Assembly: GCA_965220265.1 (NCBI GenBank)
Contig: CBDCPM010000002.1
Location: forward strand, 124,001 to 188,000
DNA length: 64,000 nucleotides
DNA from: Bin87 sp965220265
Lineage (GTDB): Bacteria; Chloroflexota; Dehalococcoidia; Lucifugimonadales; UBA3495
Reading direction: 5' to 3'
Shown here in pieces: positions 8,052-16,358 of the stretch; position 1 is the first letter of the stretch, and each line of letters opens with the position of its first letter. Position numbers and translations under genes: made by a program. The notes under the pieces were generated by a model. The model worked only from the letters and a program-made list of their open reading frames with translations. It was not told where the DNA came from and did no database searches.

Positions 8052-8822
8052 CTACTCGGTAAGGCCTTCCAGGTACTCCCGGAAGCGGGTGATGGCCTGC
8101 TGCTCGGAGCGGCCGACGTAGTAGCGGATACCCTGGACGTATTCGACGACGTCGCGGGGCAGCATCAGCAGGTCATCGCGGGGTTCGTTGAGGTGGTACA
8201 GGCCGTCCACCCCCTCTTCAAGGCCAACGTACAGGGTGTCCTCCAGGATGGCCTTTTCGCGGTCATCAAGGCCCTTGCGCATGATCCACTGGTTGAATAC
8301 GAAGGGCAGATTGGTCCACTGGGTCCATTCCGTACCGAGGTCGAAGCGGTGGGCGAAGCCGCGGACGCCGCGCCGGCGGCGGAGGGCGCGGTTCCCAATG
8401 AGAAGGAAAGCATCGAAGGTTTCATCCGGACGGTTGACGTCGCCGGGGCGGAGCACAAATTCGCCCGGTTCCAGATCGTACTTGCGACGTAGAAGGATTT
8501 CCAGCAACTTGGATGCGGTGACATCCTCGTCGGACACCCCGATGGTGACGCCGCCGAGCTCCTCCATGGGGTGCTGAGAATAAAGGCAGACGCTGACGGC
8601 ACGGCTCAAAGACGAAAAGCAGAAGCCGCCGACGGGCTCGAAGCGGTCTTCTAGACGGAACACGTCGGACAGATGGGCCGGGCCGGCGTCGAGTTCGCCG
8701 TTGTCCAGAGCGTCGCCCAATTGACGAGGGGTAGTTTGACGCAGTTCGAATCCGCGACGCGCCATGTCGAAGTAGAAGGGTTCAGCTTCCAGATACGGTA
8801 CACGGCCGACTCTAACGGGCAT
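8052..8822 (-). CDS. MqnA/MqnD-family protein (chorismate dehydratase-like)
   Basis: The 256-residue protein fits the periplasmic-binding-protein-like VitK2_biosynth family: RVGRVPYLEAEPFYFDM at the start, ELDAGPAHLSDVFRLED (hinge and substrate site), SRAVSVCLYS and WTQWTNLPFVFNQWI. MqnA dehydrates chorismate in the futalosine pathway to menaquinone. The typical SSxTS motif is changed to SSLSRAVSV-type residues; this, plus the absence of other mqn genes nearby, leaves the exact reaction open. It is followed 30 bp downstream by the MTHFR-like gene, likely one operon. Confidence 0.75.
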   Translation of the reverse strand: MPVRVGRVPYLEAEPFYFDMARRGFELRQTTPRQLGDALDNGELDAGPAHLSDVFRLEDRFEPVGGFCFSSLSRAVSVCLYSQHPMEELGGVTIGVSDEDVTASKLLEILLRRKYDLEPGEFVLRPGDVNRPDETFDAFLLIGNRALRRRRGVRGFAHRFDLGTEWTQWTNLPFVFNQWIMRKGLDDREKAILEDTLYVGLEEGVDGLYHLNEPRDDLLMLPRDVVEYVQGIRYYVGRSEQQAITRFREYLEGLTE

Positions 8823-9012
8823 CTTCTAGTCACCAACGTCTTTCGGGATGATCCGCAGCAGCCAAGGTTGAATTGGAGCCAACACCCGGCCGGCGGGGCG
8901 TTAGGATTGTAGGACGGGCCGCGATACGGGTCAAGGAACGAGCGGGTTTCCCGGTACCGCCGCTGGCGCGCAGGCGCGGCAAGCCCGAACCACTCACCGG
9001 GATGTCGGCGGG

Positions 9013-9018
9013 TATAAT
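9013..9018 (+). promoter_or_regulatory. Possible -10 element upstream of the enolase-superfamily gene
   Basis: A perfect TATAAT is found 37 bases before ATG 9055, and GGAAGGATTGGAGG provides the ribosome binding site. No good -35 hexamer is seen at 16-18 bp, so only the -10 is supported. Confidence 0.35.
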
Positions 9019-9054
9019 TGGTCGCAGTTTGGAAGGATTGGAGGCGGCGCATTC

Positions 9055-10158
9055 ATGCGTATCACCAACGTAGAGGCGGATATCGTTCGGATCCCGCTGA
9101 GCACGCGGTTCAGCGGCAGCGTGTACCAGATTGAATCGCGGTGCACCATAGTCACGCGAGTGCACACCGACGAAGGGTTGGTGAGCGAGGTCTACTCCGG
9201 GGACGAGCGGACGGGCTACGAGTTACTGAAGGACCTAGTGGTGGGGCCGATGGCGGAGGCCGTGAAGGGTGAGGACCCAATGGCCATAGAGCGGTGCTGG
9301 CAGAAGATGTTCGCGCTGACGCCCCGGATCAGCGACAAGGCGATCGCGATGCGGGCCATCGCGGCCATAGACGTGGCGCTGTGGGACATCACCGGTAAAG
9401 CGCTGGGCGTGCCGGTGCGGACGCTGCTGGGTGGGTACGCCGAAAGATCGCCGGTGGTGCGGTTCGCGTACTACGTGCAGGGACGGGATACGGCTTTTAT
9501 GGTGGAGGATCTCGTACGCCAAAAGGAGCGCGGGATCGGCGGCGTGAAGCTGAAGACGGGCGGCGTCGCAGTAGCTGACGACCTGCTGCGGGTGAGGGCG
9601 ATAAGGGACACGCTGGGCGATGATTTCATCATCGTGTGCGATTCGAACCAGGCGTGGACGCTGGAGGAGGCGCTGGAGTTCGCGGGGCCGGCGAAGGAGA
9701 TGGGGCTGGCCTGGCTTGAGGAGCCATGCCGGTGGCAGAACGCGGACAACGACATGCGCCAGGTGCGGCTGCGTACTGGAATACCGGTCGCCGCCGGTCA
9801 GGGCGAGAGCAGCTCGTGGGGCGGGCACCGGCTGATGGACACTGAAGCCGTGGACATCCTGAACATCGACGCGGCGATCTGCGGCGGCATATCGGAATGG
9901 CGTCGGGTGGCCGGCGCGGCGCAGATGCGAGGCGTCCAAATGGCGCACCACGAGGAGCCGCAGCTGGCAGTGCAACTGCTGCCGGCCCACGCCCACGGTC
10001 TGTTCGTAGAGGTGTTCGAGGAGGAACGGGACCCGGTCTACTACCAGCTGAACACCGTGCTCCCGGAGTGGGACCACGGGGAGATCATTGCGCCAACGGA
10101 GCCGGGCATGGGCTTGCACCTGGATGCTGCCGTGCTGGAGGAATACAAGGTTTATTAG
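9055..10158 (+). CDS. Mandelate racemase/muconate lactonizing enzyme-family dehydratase
   Basis: The 367-residue protein is an enolase-superfamily member. The N-terminal capping domain (about residues 1-125) precedes a barrel with GVKLKTGG (KxK catalytic lysines, near residue 165), VCDSNQAW and LEEPC (metal ligands Asp and Glu near 195 and 221), AAGQGES (third ligand near 246) and MAHHEEP (general base region near 297). The KxK plus His pattern places it in the mandelate racemase subgroup, which racemises or dehydrates acid sugars and other hydroxy acids. The substrate is not predictable. Such genes are notably abundant in SAR202-type Chloroflexota. It stands alone on the plus strand. Confidence 0.88.
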   Translation: MRITNVEADIVRIPLSTRFSGSVYQIESRCTIVTRVHTDEGLVSEVYSGDERTGYELLKDLVVGPMAEAVKGEDPMAIERCWQKMFALTPRISDKAIAMRAIAAIDVALWDITGKALGVPVRTLLGGYAERSPVVRFAYYVQGRDTAFMVEDLVRQKERGIGGVKLKTGGVAVADDLLRVRAIRDTLGDDFIIVCDSNQAWTLEEALEFAGPAKEMGLAWLEEPCRWQNADNDMRQVRLRTGIPVAAGQGESSSWGGHRLMDTEAVDILNIDAAICGGISEWRRVAGAAQMRGVQMAHHEEPQLAVQLLPAHAHGLFVEVFEEERDPVYYQLNTVLPEWDHGEIIAPTEPGMGLHLDAAVLEEYKVY

Positions 10159-10203
10159 GCGGTAGTCTCAGGCGTACCGGGCATCAGGTACGGGCAAACT
10201 AAT

Positions 10204-10557
10204 ATGGGAACTTTCAGCGTCGATTTATGGGCGGGTAACCTCTTCGCGGAAGCAGGTGCCACAGTTTCGGCTTTGGTGGACACGGGAGCTACCAACACAA
10301 TGCTGCCGGCGAGCCTATTGCGCGAACTTGGGATTGAGCCGGTGGAGACCAGGTTCGCTCGTGTGGCAGACGGACGCCGGGTCGAGCTTCAGACCGCCTG
10401 GGCTCGATTTTCCGTGCAAGGGCGAAACGCGGTCGCGCGGGTTGCTTTCGGGCCGGAAGATCAGTATCTGATGGGCGCGACTACCCTCGAAGACTTGGCG
10501 ATGGTGGTTGACCCGGTGGACCAGCGGCTCATCGAGCAGGAAGACCTGTTGATGTAG
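10204..10557 (+). CDS. Retropepsin-like clan AA aspartic protease
   Basis: The 117-residue protein has the single-domain retropepsin pattern: ALVDTGATNTMLP (DTGA catalytic loop at about residue 28), the flap-like ARVADGRRVEL strand, and YLMGATTLEDLAMVVDP, which corresponds to the second psi motif of bacterial aspartyl proteases. Such proteins would act as homodimers. They are common in Chloroflexota and cyanobacteria but their substrates are unknown. The RBS before ATG 10204 is poor. The DUF4268 nuclease gene starts 33 bp downstream and may be transcribed with it. Confidence 0.8.
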   Translation: MGTFSVDLWAGNLFAEAGATVSALVDTGATNTMLPASLLRELGIEPVETRFARVADGRRVELQTAWARFSVQGRNAVARVAFGPEDQYLMGATTLEDLAMVVDPVDQRLIEQEDLLM

Positions 10558-10590
10558 TGGTTGTTGGACTGGAACTGAAAGGATTTGCAA

Positions 10591-11553
10591 ATGGTGGATT
10601 TGGGCGCGATTGAGCACGTCGATCTGCGGGAAGTATGGCCCCACGAAGCGCAGGATTTCACGCCGTGGCTGGCTGAAAACCTGGACAAGTTGGGGGATGC
10701 GTTGGGGTTGGATCTGGAACTACGAACCTCCGAAGCGGCGGTAGGTCAATTTTCGCTGGACGTGTTGGCGCACGATTTGGGGAGTAATCGTCCCGTCGTA
10801 ATCGAAAATCAATTGGAAGCGACCAATCACGACCATCTGGGCAAGTTGCTGACCTATGCCGCAGGTTACGACGCTTACGCGGTGGCGTGGCTGACTCGGG
10901 AGTTTAGAGACGAGCACCGGCAAGCACTGGACTGGTTAAACCAAAGGACCAACGAAGATACGGCGTTTTTCGGTGTCGTAGTCGAAGCTTGGCGGATAGA
11001 TGATTCCCGGCCGGCTGCACATTTCCGTGCGGTTGCGTTTCCCAATGACTGGCAGAAGCAATCGGCCAGTGTTGACCGGAACGATAGCGGCCGCCCCTAC
11101 GTTTCCGAACGAGGCGAACGTTACCGTGAATTCTTCCAAAATCTAATAGACTTGCTACGAGACCAGTATCGGTTTACCAATGCCCGAAAGGGTCAACCGC
11201 AGAGCTGGTATTCGTTCAGTTCGGGGTTTCGCGGTATTGGCTATAACCCTTCTTTCAGTCCCCGCCGTGGTATCGCTAGGGTTGAGGTCTACATTGACCG
11301 TGGCGACGGAGATCTTAATAAGCAACTGTTCGACGCGCTCGCAACCATGTCGGACGCAATACAAACCGATTTGGCGGAATCGTTGGAATGGGAGCGCCTC
11401 GATAACCGACGGGCTTGTCGGATATCGGCGGTTCGAGACGGGAGCATCGATGATGACCCGGATTCGCTGGAGGAACTACAAGGGTGGATGGTGGATCGCC
11501 TGCTGGCGTTCAAGCAGGTGCTTACTCCGGAGTTGCAACGATTGGCGAGGTAA
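10591..11553 (+). CDS. DUF4268 domain protein, PD-(D/E)XK nuclease-like
   Basis: The 320-residue protein starts at ATG 10591, behind a weak GAAAGGATT. The N-terminal half shows a nuclease-like core: FSLDVLAHDLGSNRPVVIENQLEATNHDHLGKLLTYAAGYDA, in which D, E and Q would be the D-ExQ metal site, followed by AVAWLTREFRDEHRQALDWLNQRT. The C-terminal part (DWQKQ onward) is the DUF4268 domain. Related proteins are annotated as uncharacterised restriction-like nucleases. Base composition is less GC-rich than its neighbours. A defence function is possible, but no methylase or partner is adjacent apart from the small protease gene. Confidence 0.8.
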   Translation: MVDLGAIEHVDLREVWPHEAQDFTPWLAENLDKLGDALGLDLELRTSEAAVGQFSLDVLAHDLGSNRPVVIENQLEATNHDHLGKLLTYAAGYDAYAVAWLTREFRDEHRQALDWLNQRTNEDTAFFGVVVEAWRIDDSRPAAHFRAVAFPNDWQKQSASVDRNDSGRPYVSERGERYREFFQNLIDLLRDQYRFTNARKGQPQSWYSFSSGFRGIGYNPSFSPRRGIARVEVYIDRGDGDLNKQLFDALATMSDAIQTDLAESLEWERLDNRRACRISAVRDGSIDDDPDSLEELQGWMVDRLLAFKQVLTPELQRLAR

Positions 11554-11562
11554 CGTGCAACC

Positions 11563-12606
11563 ATGCTCATTGAGATTGACGAATACGGGGAGGCCCTCGC
11601 CCTGGCATACGAGGCCGGCTGGACCGACGGTCTTCCCATCGTCCCGCCGACCGCGGAGCGAGTGCGGGAGTTTGTGGACGCGTCGGGTCGGTCGGCGCTT
11701 GAGTTAGTCGGGGAAATACCGCCACGAGGCGGCAGGGCCACGATGGAGAAGTTGGCGGCCAATGCGGTGATGGCCGGGTGTTTGCCGGAGTACTTTCCGG
11801 TGGTCATCGCGGCGATTGAGGCGCTGCTGCTGCCCCGATTCAACCTGGCTTCCGTGCAATGCTCGACGCATATCGCCACGCCGTTGGTGGTGGTGAACGG
11901 GCCGATCGCCGGCGAATTGGGGATGAATTCCGGCGGCAACTGTTTCGGCCAGGGAAACCGGGCCAACGCCACCATCGGGCGGGCGGTGAAGCTGGCGTTG
12001 ACCAACCTGGGCGGTGCCCTGCCGGGCGACGAGGATCGGGCAACCTTTGGGCATCCCGGCAAGTTCACCTACTGCATCGCCGAGAACGAGCCGGAAAACC
12101 CCTGGGAGCCGTATCACGTGGAACGCGGGTTCCGCGCCAACCAGTCTGTCGTCACCGTGCATCCCGCGGAGGCGCCCCACAACCTGAACAACCACGGGGC
12201 GGACAACCCTCGAGACCTGCTGACCACCTTCGCAATGTCCATGGCCATCCCGGGCTGCAACAACATCCACGTCATGGGAGACGTGCTGCTGGTTCTTGGA
12301 CCGGAGCACGCCAACATAATCGCGAGCGCGGGTTGGAGCAAGAACGACGTGCGTTCGTACCTGTACGAGCTGGCCCGGCAGCCTCTGTCGATATTGAAAC
12401 TCGGCGGTATCCATGGCCGACACGCCCATCGCAACACCCTGTGGCCACGCTGGATCGACCGGGAAGACGACGATGCAATGGTGCCGGTGGTGCGGCGGGC
12501 GGAGGACATCCATATAATGGTGGCCGGCGGGCCGGGCCGGCACTCGGTGTATATCCCAGGCTGGGGCTCGAGGATTACCTACGCCCCCGTGCGAGTGAAC
12601 GGGTAG
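11563..12606 (+). CDS. Conserved protein encoded next to the UGSC selenoprotein
   Basis: This 347-residue protein has no signal peptide or membrane segment. It starts EAGWTDGLPIVPPTAERVREFV and has several conserved-looking blocks: GCLPEYFPVVIAAIEALL, NSGGNCFGQGNRANATIGRA, NNHGADNPRDLL and PGCNNIHVMGDVLLVLGPEHANIIA. Cysteines in GCLPEY, QCSTH, GNCFGQ and PGCNN could be redox-active or metal-binding. The UGSC gene starts 39 bp downstream on the same strand, so the two probably form one functional unit. I do not recognise an established activity; a two-component redox enzyme is a reasonable inference from the context. The start is the ATG right after the DUF4268 stop. Confidence 0.65.
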   Translation: MLIEIDEYGEALALAYEAGWTDGLPIVPPTAERVREFVDASGRSALELVGEIPPRGGRATMEKLAANAVMAGCLPEYFPVVIAAIEALLLPRFNLASVQCSTHIATPLVVVNGPIAGELGMNSGGNCFGQGNRANATIGRAVKLALTNLGGALPGDEDRATFGHPGKFTYCIAENEPENPWEPYHVERGFRANQSVVTVHPAEAPHNLNNHGADNPRDLLTTFAMSMAIPGCNNIHVMGDVLLVLGPEHANIIASAGWSKNDVRSYLYELARQPLSILKLGGIHGRHAHRNTLWPRWIDREDDDAMVPVVRRAEDIHIMVAGGPGRHSVYIPGWGSRITYAPVRVNG

Positions 12607-12645
12607 TCCGCATTCGCAAATACGCAATTTCAGAAGGATCAAACC

Positions 12646-13227
12646 ATGACCATGATTGATAGCGGGTCCGACCTGGCGGAGCGAGTGGCGGCGTTGGGAT
12701 TGGTGGATCCCACCGACAGGTAGGAAGAGCCGGAGCGCCGGCCGGCGGCCGCGTTGGAAACCCTGGAGGGTTTGAAGGGAGGATTCCTCGACAACCGCAA
12801 GGGCAACGCCGACGTGATCCTGGAGGCGATCCGACAGCGGCTGGCGGATGGTTACGGGATGACCGACTCGCTGGTGCGATCCAAGTGGGTGTTTTCGGCT
12901 CCGGCCGCGCCGGAGATCATTGACGAGCTTGCGGAGTGTGACTTCGTGGTAACAGCGGTGGGGGATTGAGGGAGCTGCGTAGCGCGCAGTTTGCGCGATG
13001 CGATGGAACTGGAAGATCGGGGAGTGCGGACTGTGGTGGTGCACACCAAGGGGTTCCGATCGGCGGCCGAGCAGCATATCGTATCGCTGGGTCGCCCCGA
13101 CTACGCAGGGTCGGTTTACCTGCAGCATCCGGTAGCGGCTCTCGACACGGCGGCCATCGAGACGCGGGTGGATGCGGTTGCGCCGGAGATAGTAGCGGCG
13201 CTTTTGGGACACGACCGCGAGGCCTAG
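12646..13227 (+). CDS. UGSC-family selenoprotein (in-frame TGA at 12967; in-frame TAG at 12721)
   Basis: One frame runs from ATG 12646 (after AGAAGGA) to 13227, interrupted by TAG at 12721-12723 and TGA at 12967-12969. The TGA is preceded by FVVTAVGD and followed by GSC, giving GD-U-GSC, the motif for which the UGSC family is named. The downstream residues (VARSLRDAMELEDRGVRTVVVHT) continue in the same frame. A stem-loop fitting bacterial SECIS rules starts 14 bases after the TGA. Counting both stops, the protein has 193 residues with selenocysteine at 108. The TAG at residue 26, between VDPTDR and EEPERRPA, is unexplained: nonsense mutation, error or late start (TTG 12754, no RBS). Confidence 0.78.
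12983..12997 (+). promoter_or_regulatory. Candidate bacterial SECIS element
   Basis: CGCGC (12983-12987), loop AGTTT (12988-12992) and GCGCG (12993-12997) form a perfect 5-bp stem. The loop begins 19 bases after the TGA, inside the accepted 16-37 range, and has G within its first two positions, as the bacterial SECIS model requires. A second layer (GTA with TGC, across one mismatch) can lengthen the stem. An overlapping alternative hairpin, AGCTGCG with CGCAGTT, lies closer to the TGA. Confidence 0.6.
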
Positions 13228-13298
13228 ATCACCATCCCGTTGATCGGGTTCGCGGCACCGTCGGTAGCTGGATTTTGCCGGTAGGGTATGCCGCGACG

Positions 13299-14345
13299 TT
13301 AGATGAGCAGCATCGCGTCGCCGAATGAATAGAAGCGGTACTCGCGGCGGATGGCTTCTTCGTAGGCGGCCAGGATGCGCTCACGGCCCGCGAAGGCGGA
13401 CACCAGCATCAGCAGGGTGGAACGGGGCAGATGGAAGTTGGTGATCATGGCGTCCACCAACCGGAACCGGTGGCCGGGAAGGATGAACAGGTCAGCGTCT
13501 CCCGTAGCCGCGTGGATTTCACGTGCTCCGTCTAGGCGGGCATTGTGGCCCACGTGTTCCAGGGTGCGGACGGTGGTGGTGCCGACGGCGACGATTCGGC
13601 CACCGCGCCGCCGCGCGGCGTTGATAGCCTCCGCCGTGTCTTGGGGCAGTTCAAACCATTCGGTGTGGATTTTATGCTCGGCGATGTCTTCACCGTGGAC
13701 CAACCGGAAGGTATCAAGGCCAACGTGGAGGGTGACCCATGCGGTGGTCACTCCGTGGGAGCGAATGAGGTCGAGCAGCGGTTCGGTGAAGTGCAGTCCG
13801 GCCGTGGGCGCTGCCACGCTTCCAGGTGTGTCGGCGTAGACGGTCTGATACCGGTCCGGGTCGTCGGGCGTCTCCTTAATGTAGGGAGGCAGCGGCAGTT
13901 CGCCCAAGCGGTCCAGGGCGGATTCGTCGCTGACGCGCACCAACCGCAGACCGTTCTCCTGGGCGGCGAGGATTTCGACCTGCGCTGAACTGGACCCGTC
14001 GTCCGCTTCCACCGTTACGCGTGCGCCCTCCCGCAGCCGGCGACCGGGGCGCCCTAGGGCCTGCCAAACCCCCGGTTCCTGGCGGCGGACCAATAACACC
14101 TCGACGCGGGCGCCGGATCGGGTCTCCGTGCCGTACAACCGGGCCGGTATCACTCTGCTCCGGTTGAAGACCATCAGGTCGCCAGGGCGTAGGTATTCGG
14201 TCAGGTCGCGGAAACTGCGGTGTTCGAGCCAACCGTTTGGCTGATCGCGGTTTAGGACCAGGAGCCGAGAGGCATCCCTGGGTTCCACCGGAGACTGCGC
14301 GATGCGCTCCTGGGGCAGGATGTAATCGAAGTCACCGGTTCGCAT
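13299..14345 (-). CDS. queA: tRNA preQ1(34) S-adenosylmethionine ribosyltransferase-isomerase
   Basis: The 348-residue protein has the typical QueA length and motifs: MRTGDFDYILPQERIAQSP at the start, RDASRLLVL, GDLMVFNRSRVIPARLYG, AAPTAGLHFT, and VGTTTVRTLE towards the end, followed by NFHLPRSTLLMLVSAFAGRE. QueA transfers the ribosyl part of SAM to preQ1 in tRNA and rearranges it to epoxyqueuosine, the penultimate step of queuosine synthesis. It overlaps the end of folD by 14 bp on the same strand, so the two are translationally coupled. Assignment is firm. Confidence 0.95.
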   Translation of the reverse strand: MRTGDFDYILPQERIAQSPVEPRDASRLLVLNRDQPNGWLEHRSFRDLTEYLRPGDLMVFNRSRVIPARLYGTETRSGARVEVLLVRRQEPGVWQALGRPGRRLREGARVTVEADDGSSSAQVEILAAQENGLRLVRVSDESALDRLGELPLPPYIKETPDDPDRYQTVYADTPGSVAAPTAGLHFTEPLLDLIRSHGVTTAWVTLHVGLDTFRLVHGEDIAEHKIHTEWFELPQDTAEAINAARRRGGRIVAVGTTTVRTLEHVGHNARLDGAREIHAATGDADLFILPGHRFRLVDAMITNFHLPRSTLLMLVSAFAGRERILAAYEEAIRREYRFYSFGDAMLLI

Positions 14346-15225
14346 CGGCGCTGCGCCGGGCGGCCTGCAACGTGTTGCTGAGGAGGACGGCTATCGTCAT
14401 GGGGCCAATGCCGCCAGGAACGGGAGTGATGGCCTCGGCCTTGGCAGCGACGGCGTCGTAATCGACGTCGCCGACCAGCCGGTAGCCACGGCGACGGGTG
14501 GCGTCGTCCACCCGGTTGATGCCCACGTCGATGACGACGGCGCCATCTCGAACCATATCGGCGCCGATGGCACCGGGCACTCCCACGGCGGCGACGAGGA
14601 TGTCGGCCTGGCGGGTGATGTCGGCCAGGTTCCGAGTGCGCGTGTGACACACGGTCACGGTGGCGTTGCCTCCGGAATTGCGCTGCATCAGAAGGGCGGC
14701 AAGGGGTTTGCCGACAATGTTGCTTCGGCCGACGATGACGACATGCTGACCGGCGGGATCGTAGCCGCTGCGTAGCAGGACCTGCTGCACGCCCGAAGGG
14801 GTACACGGGAGGAAGGTGGGTTCGCCCTGGAGCATCCGGCCCTGACTGATGGGATGGAGGCCGTCGACGTCCTTGCGCGGGTCGACGCGTTCGATTACCG
14901 CGGGTTCGTCCAGGCCGTCGGGGAGCGGGAGTTGCACGAGAATGCCGTGGAACCTGGCGTCGTTATTCAACTGGTCGATGAGGTTCAGAAGGTCATTCTG
15001 GGCAGTGTCCGCGGGCAGGTGGAAGATTTCCGAGAATATGCCGGCCTCGGCGCACGCCCTGCTCTTGTTCCGTACGTATACCGCGGAGGCCGGATCGTCA
15101 CCCACGAGTACGGCCGCCAGACCTGGAGTAGTTCTGCCGAACGCGGCGAGATCGGACACGCCGGCCGCAACCTCGGCTCGGAGGTCGGCGGCGATTTCAT
15201 TGCCGTTGAGGACGCGGGCGGGCAT
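14332..15225 (-). CDS. folD: Bifunctional methylenetetrahydrofolate dehydrogenase/cyclohydrolase
   Basis: The 297-residue protein has the standard FolD signatures: VGDDPASAVYVRNKSRACAEAG (with the catalytic Lys), ILVQLPLP, DPRKDVDGLHP, PCTPSGV and the NADP-binding VIVGRSNIVGKPLA, ending in TPVPGGIGPMTIA. It interconverts methylene-, methenyl- and 10-formyl-THF. ATG 15225 (MPARVLNG) is chosen because an upstream in-frame ATG adds ten residues unlike the family. It is the first gene of an operon with queA and shares a short divergent region with the cobalamin-binding gene. Confidence 0.95.
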   Translation of the reverse strand: MPARVLNGNEIAADLRAEVAAGVSDLAAFGRTTPGLAAVLVGDDPASAVYVRNKSRACAEAGIFSEIFHLPADTAQNDLLNLIDQLNNDARFHGILVQLPLPDGLDEPAVIERVDPRKDVDGLHPISQGRMLQGEPTFLPCTPSGVQQVLLRSGYDPAGQHVVIVGRSNIVGKPLAALLMQRNSGGNATVTVCHTRTRNLADITRQADILVAAVGVPGAIGADMVRDGAVVIDVGINRVDDATRRRGYRLVGDVDYDAVAAKAEAITPVPGGIGPMTIAVLLSNTLQAARRSADANR

Positions 15226-15369
15226 TGTATATGGATGGCACGAGCCAGGAGCCAACGATGATGGTTGGCGCGTAGCTGAAATCGTGTAGGGGAGTGTTCA
15301 ATGATACCATTTGGACGCGCTTACTCTCGACCCGGACTCGGATTGCCAAGCGTGTTTCATGGGCCTACA

Positions 15370-16314
15370 ATGCCCGCCATGCGCATCGTTTCATTGTTGC
15401 CCAGCGCCACGGAGATCGTGTTTGCCTTGGGGTTGGGAGATTCTCTAGTTGGCGTTTCTCATATGTGCGACTATCCGGCAGGGGCCCGTGGATTGCCCAT
15501 CGTGAGCCGGAGTGTGCGTAGCAAGTCCCACCTCTCCAGCGCGGAAATCGACACGATCATTCAGCAGGCGCGGGCGGCGGGCAATCCTGTGTACGTCATC
15601 GACGGCGATCTGTTGCGGCGATTGCAACCCGACCTGATCCTGACCCAGGAACTTTGCGAAGTGTGCGCGGTTGGGGCGGGGTCAGTCTTCGAAATGGCCA
15701 GCAAAGTGCTGGATTATCAGCCGGACATATTGAGTATCCGCCCGGCCAGTCTGGACGACATATACGGGAATATTCAGCGCATCGGCGATGCCGCGGGAGT
15801 AGCCGGGAGAGCGGAGGACCTGTTAGGGGAACTTCGGGAGCGCGCCGGCTACGTTGCAGAACGCGCTGCAGACGGCAGCCGGCCCAGGGTGTTCTGCATT
15901 GACTGGCTGGAGCCGATGCGTAACACGGGACAGTGGACGCCGGAGTTGGTGGAATTGGCGGGTGGTTCGGAAGGACTGGCCGAGAAGTGGGGGAAGTCGC
16001 GGGAAGTGGGATGGGGCGAGATCGCCGAGTATCAGCCGGACTACGTGATGGTGATGCCATGCGCGTTCAACATGGACCGGACCATATTGGAAACGGCGCG
16101 ATTGGCGGAGCGGGAGGAGTGGAATTCGCTGAACGCGGTGCGGGACGGCAGGGTTTACTTGTTTGACGGCCAGATACCCAGCAGGCACGGGCCCAGGGTG
16201 ATCGACGTGCTGGAGGGATTGGCAGAGGCGATGCGTCCGGAACAGTTCACGGGACTTACGAAGCCGGGAATTTTCCGTCACAGCGCGCTGCCGATCCCGG
16301 CGGGGGCCCGGTAG
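15370..16314 (+). CDS. BtuF-like cobalamin/corrinoid-binding protein
   Basis: The protein of about 314 residues begins MPAMRIVSLLPSATEIVFALGLGDSLVGVSHMCDYP, the usual start of the class III solute-binding (helical backbone) BtuF-like proteins, and has PDLILTQELCEVCAVG and EIAEYQPDYVMVMPCAFNMDRT. No signal peptide or lipobox is visible, so it belongs to the cytosolic-looking cobalamin-binding subgroup often found without transporter genes. No BtuCD genes are adjacent. ATG 15370 is chosen; ATG 15379 is also possible. A corrinoid role would fit with the reductive-dehalogenase-like protein at 27-28 kb, but that link is speculative. Confidence 0.8.
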   Translation: MPAMRIVSLLPSATEIVFALGLGDSLVGVSHMCDYPAGARGLPIVSRSVRSKSHLSSAEIDTIIQQARAAGNPVYVIDGDLLRRLQPDLILTQELCEVCAVGAGSVFEMASKVLDYQPDILSIRPASLDDIYGNIQRIGDAAGVAGRAEDLLGELRERAGYVAERAADGSRPRVFCIDWLEPMRNTGQWTPELVELAGGSEGLAEKWGKSREVGWGEIAEYQPDYVMVMPCAFNMDRTILETARLAEREEWNSLNAVRDGRVYLFDGQIPSRHGPRVIDVLEGLAEAMRPEQFTGLTKPGIFRHSALPIPAGAR

Positions 16315-16358
16315 CGCCGAGCTACGCAGAAGATTGCACTGAATGGAGGGATGCGGCG

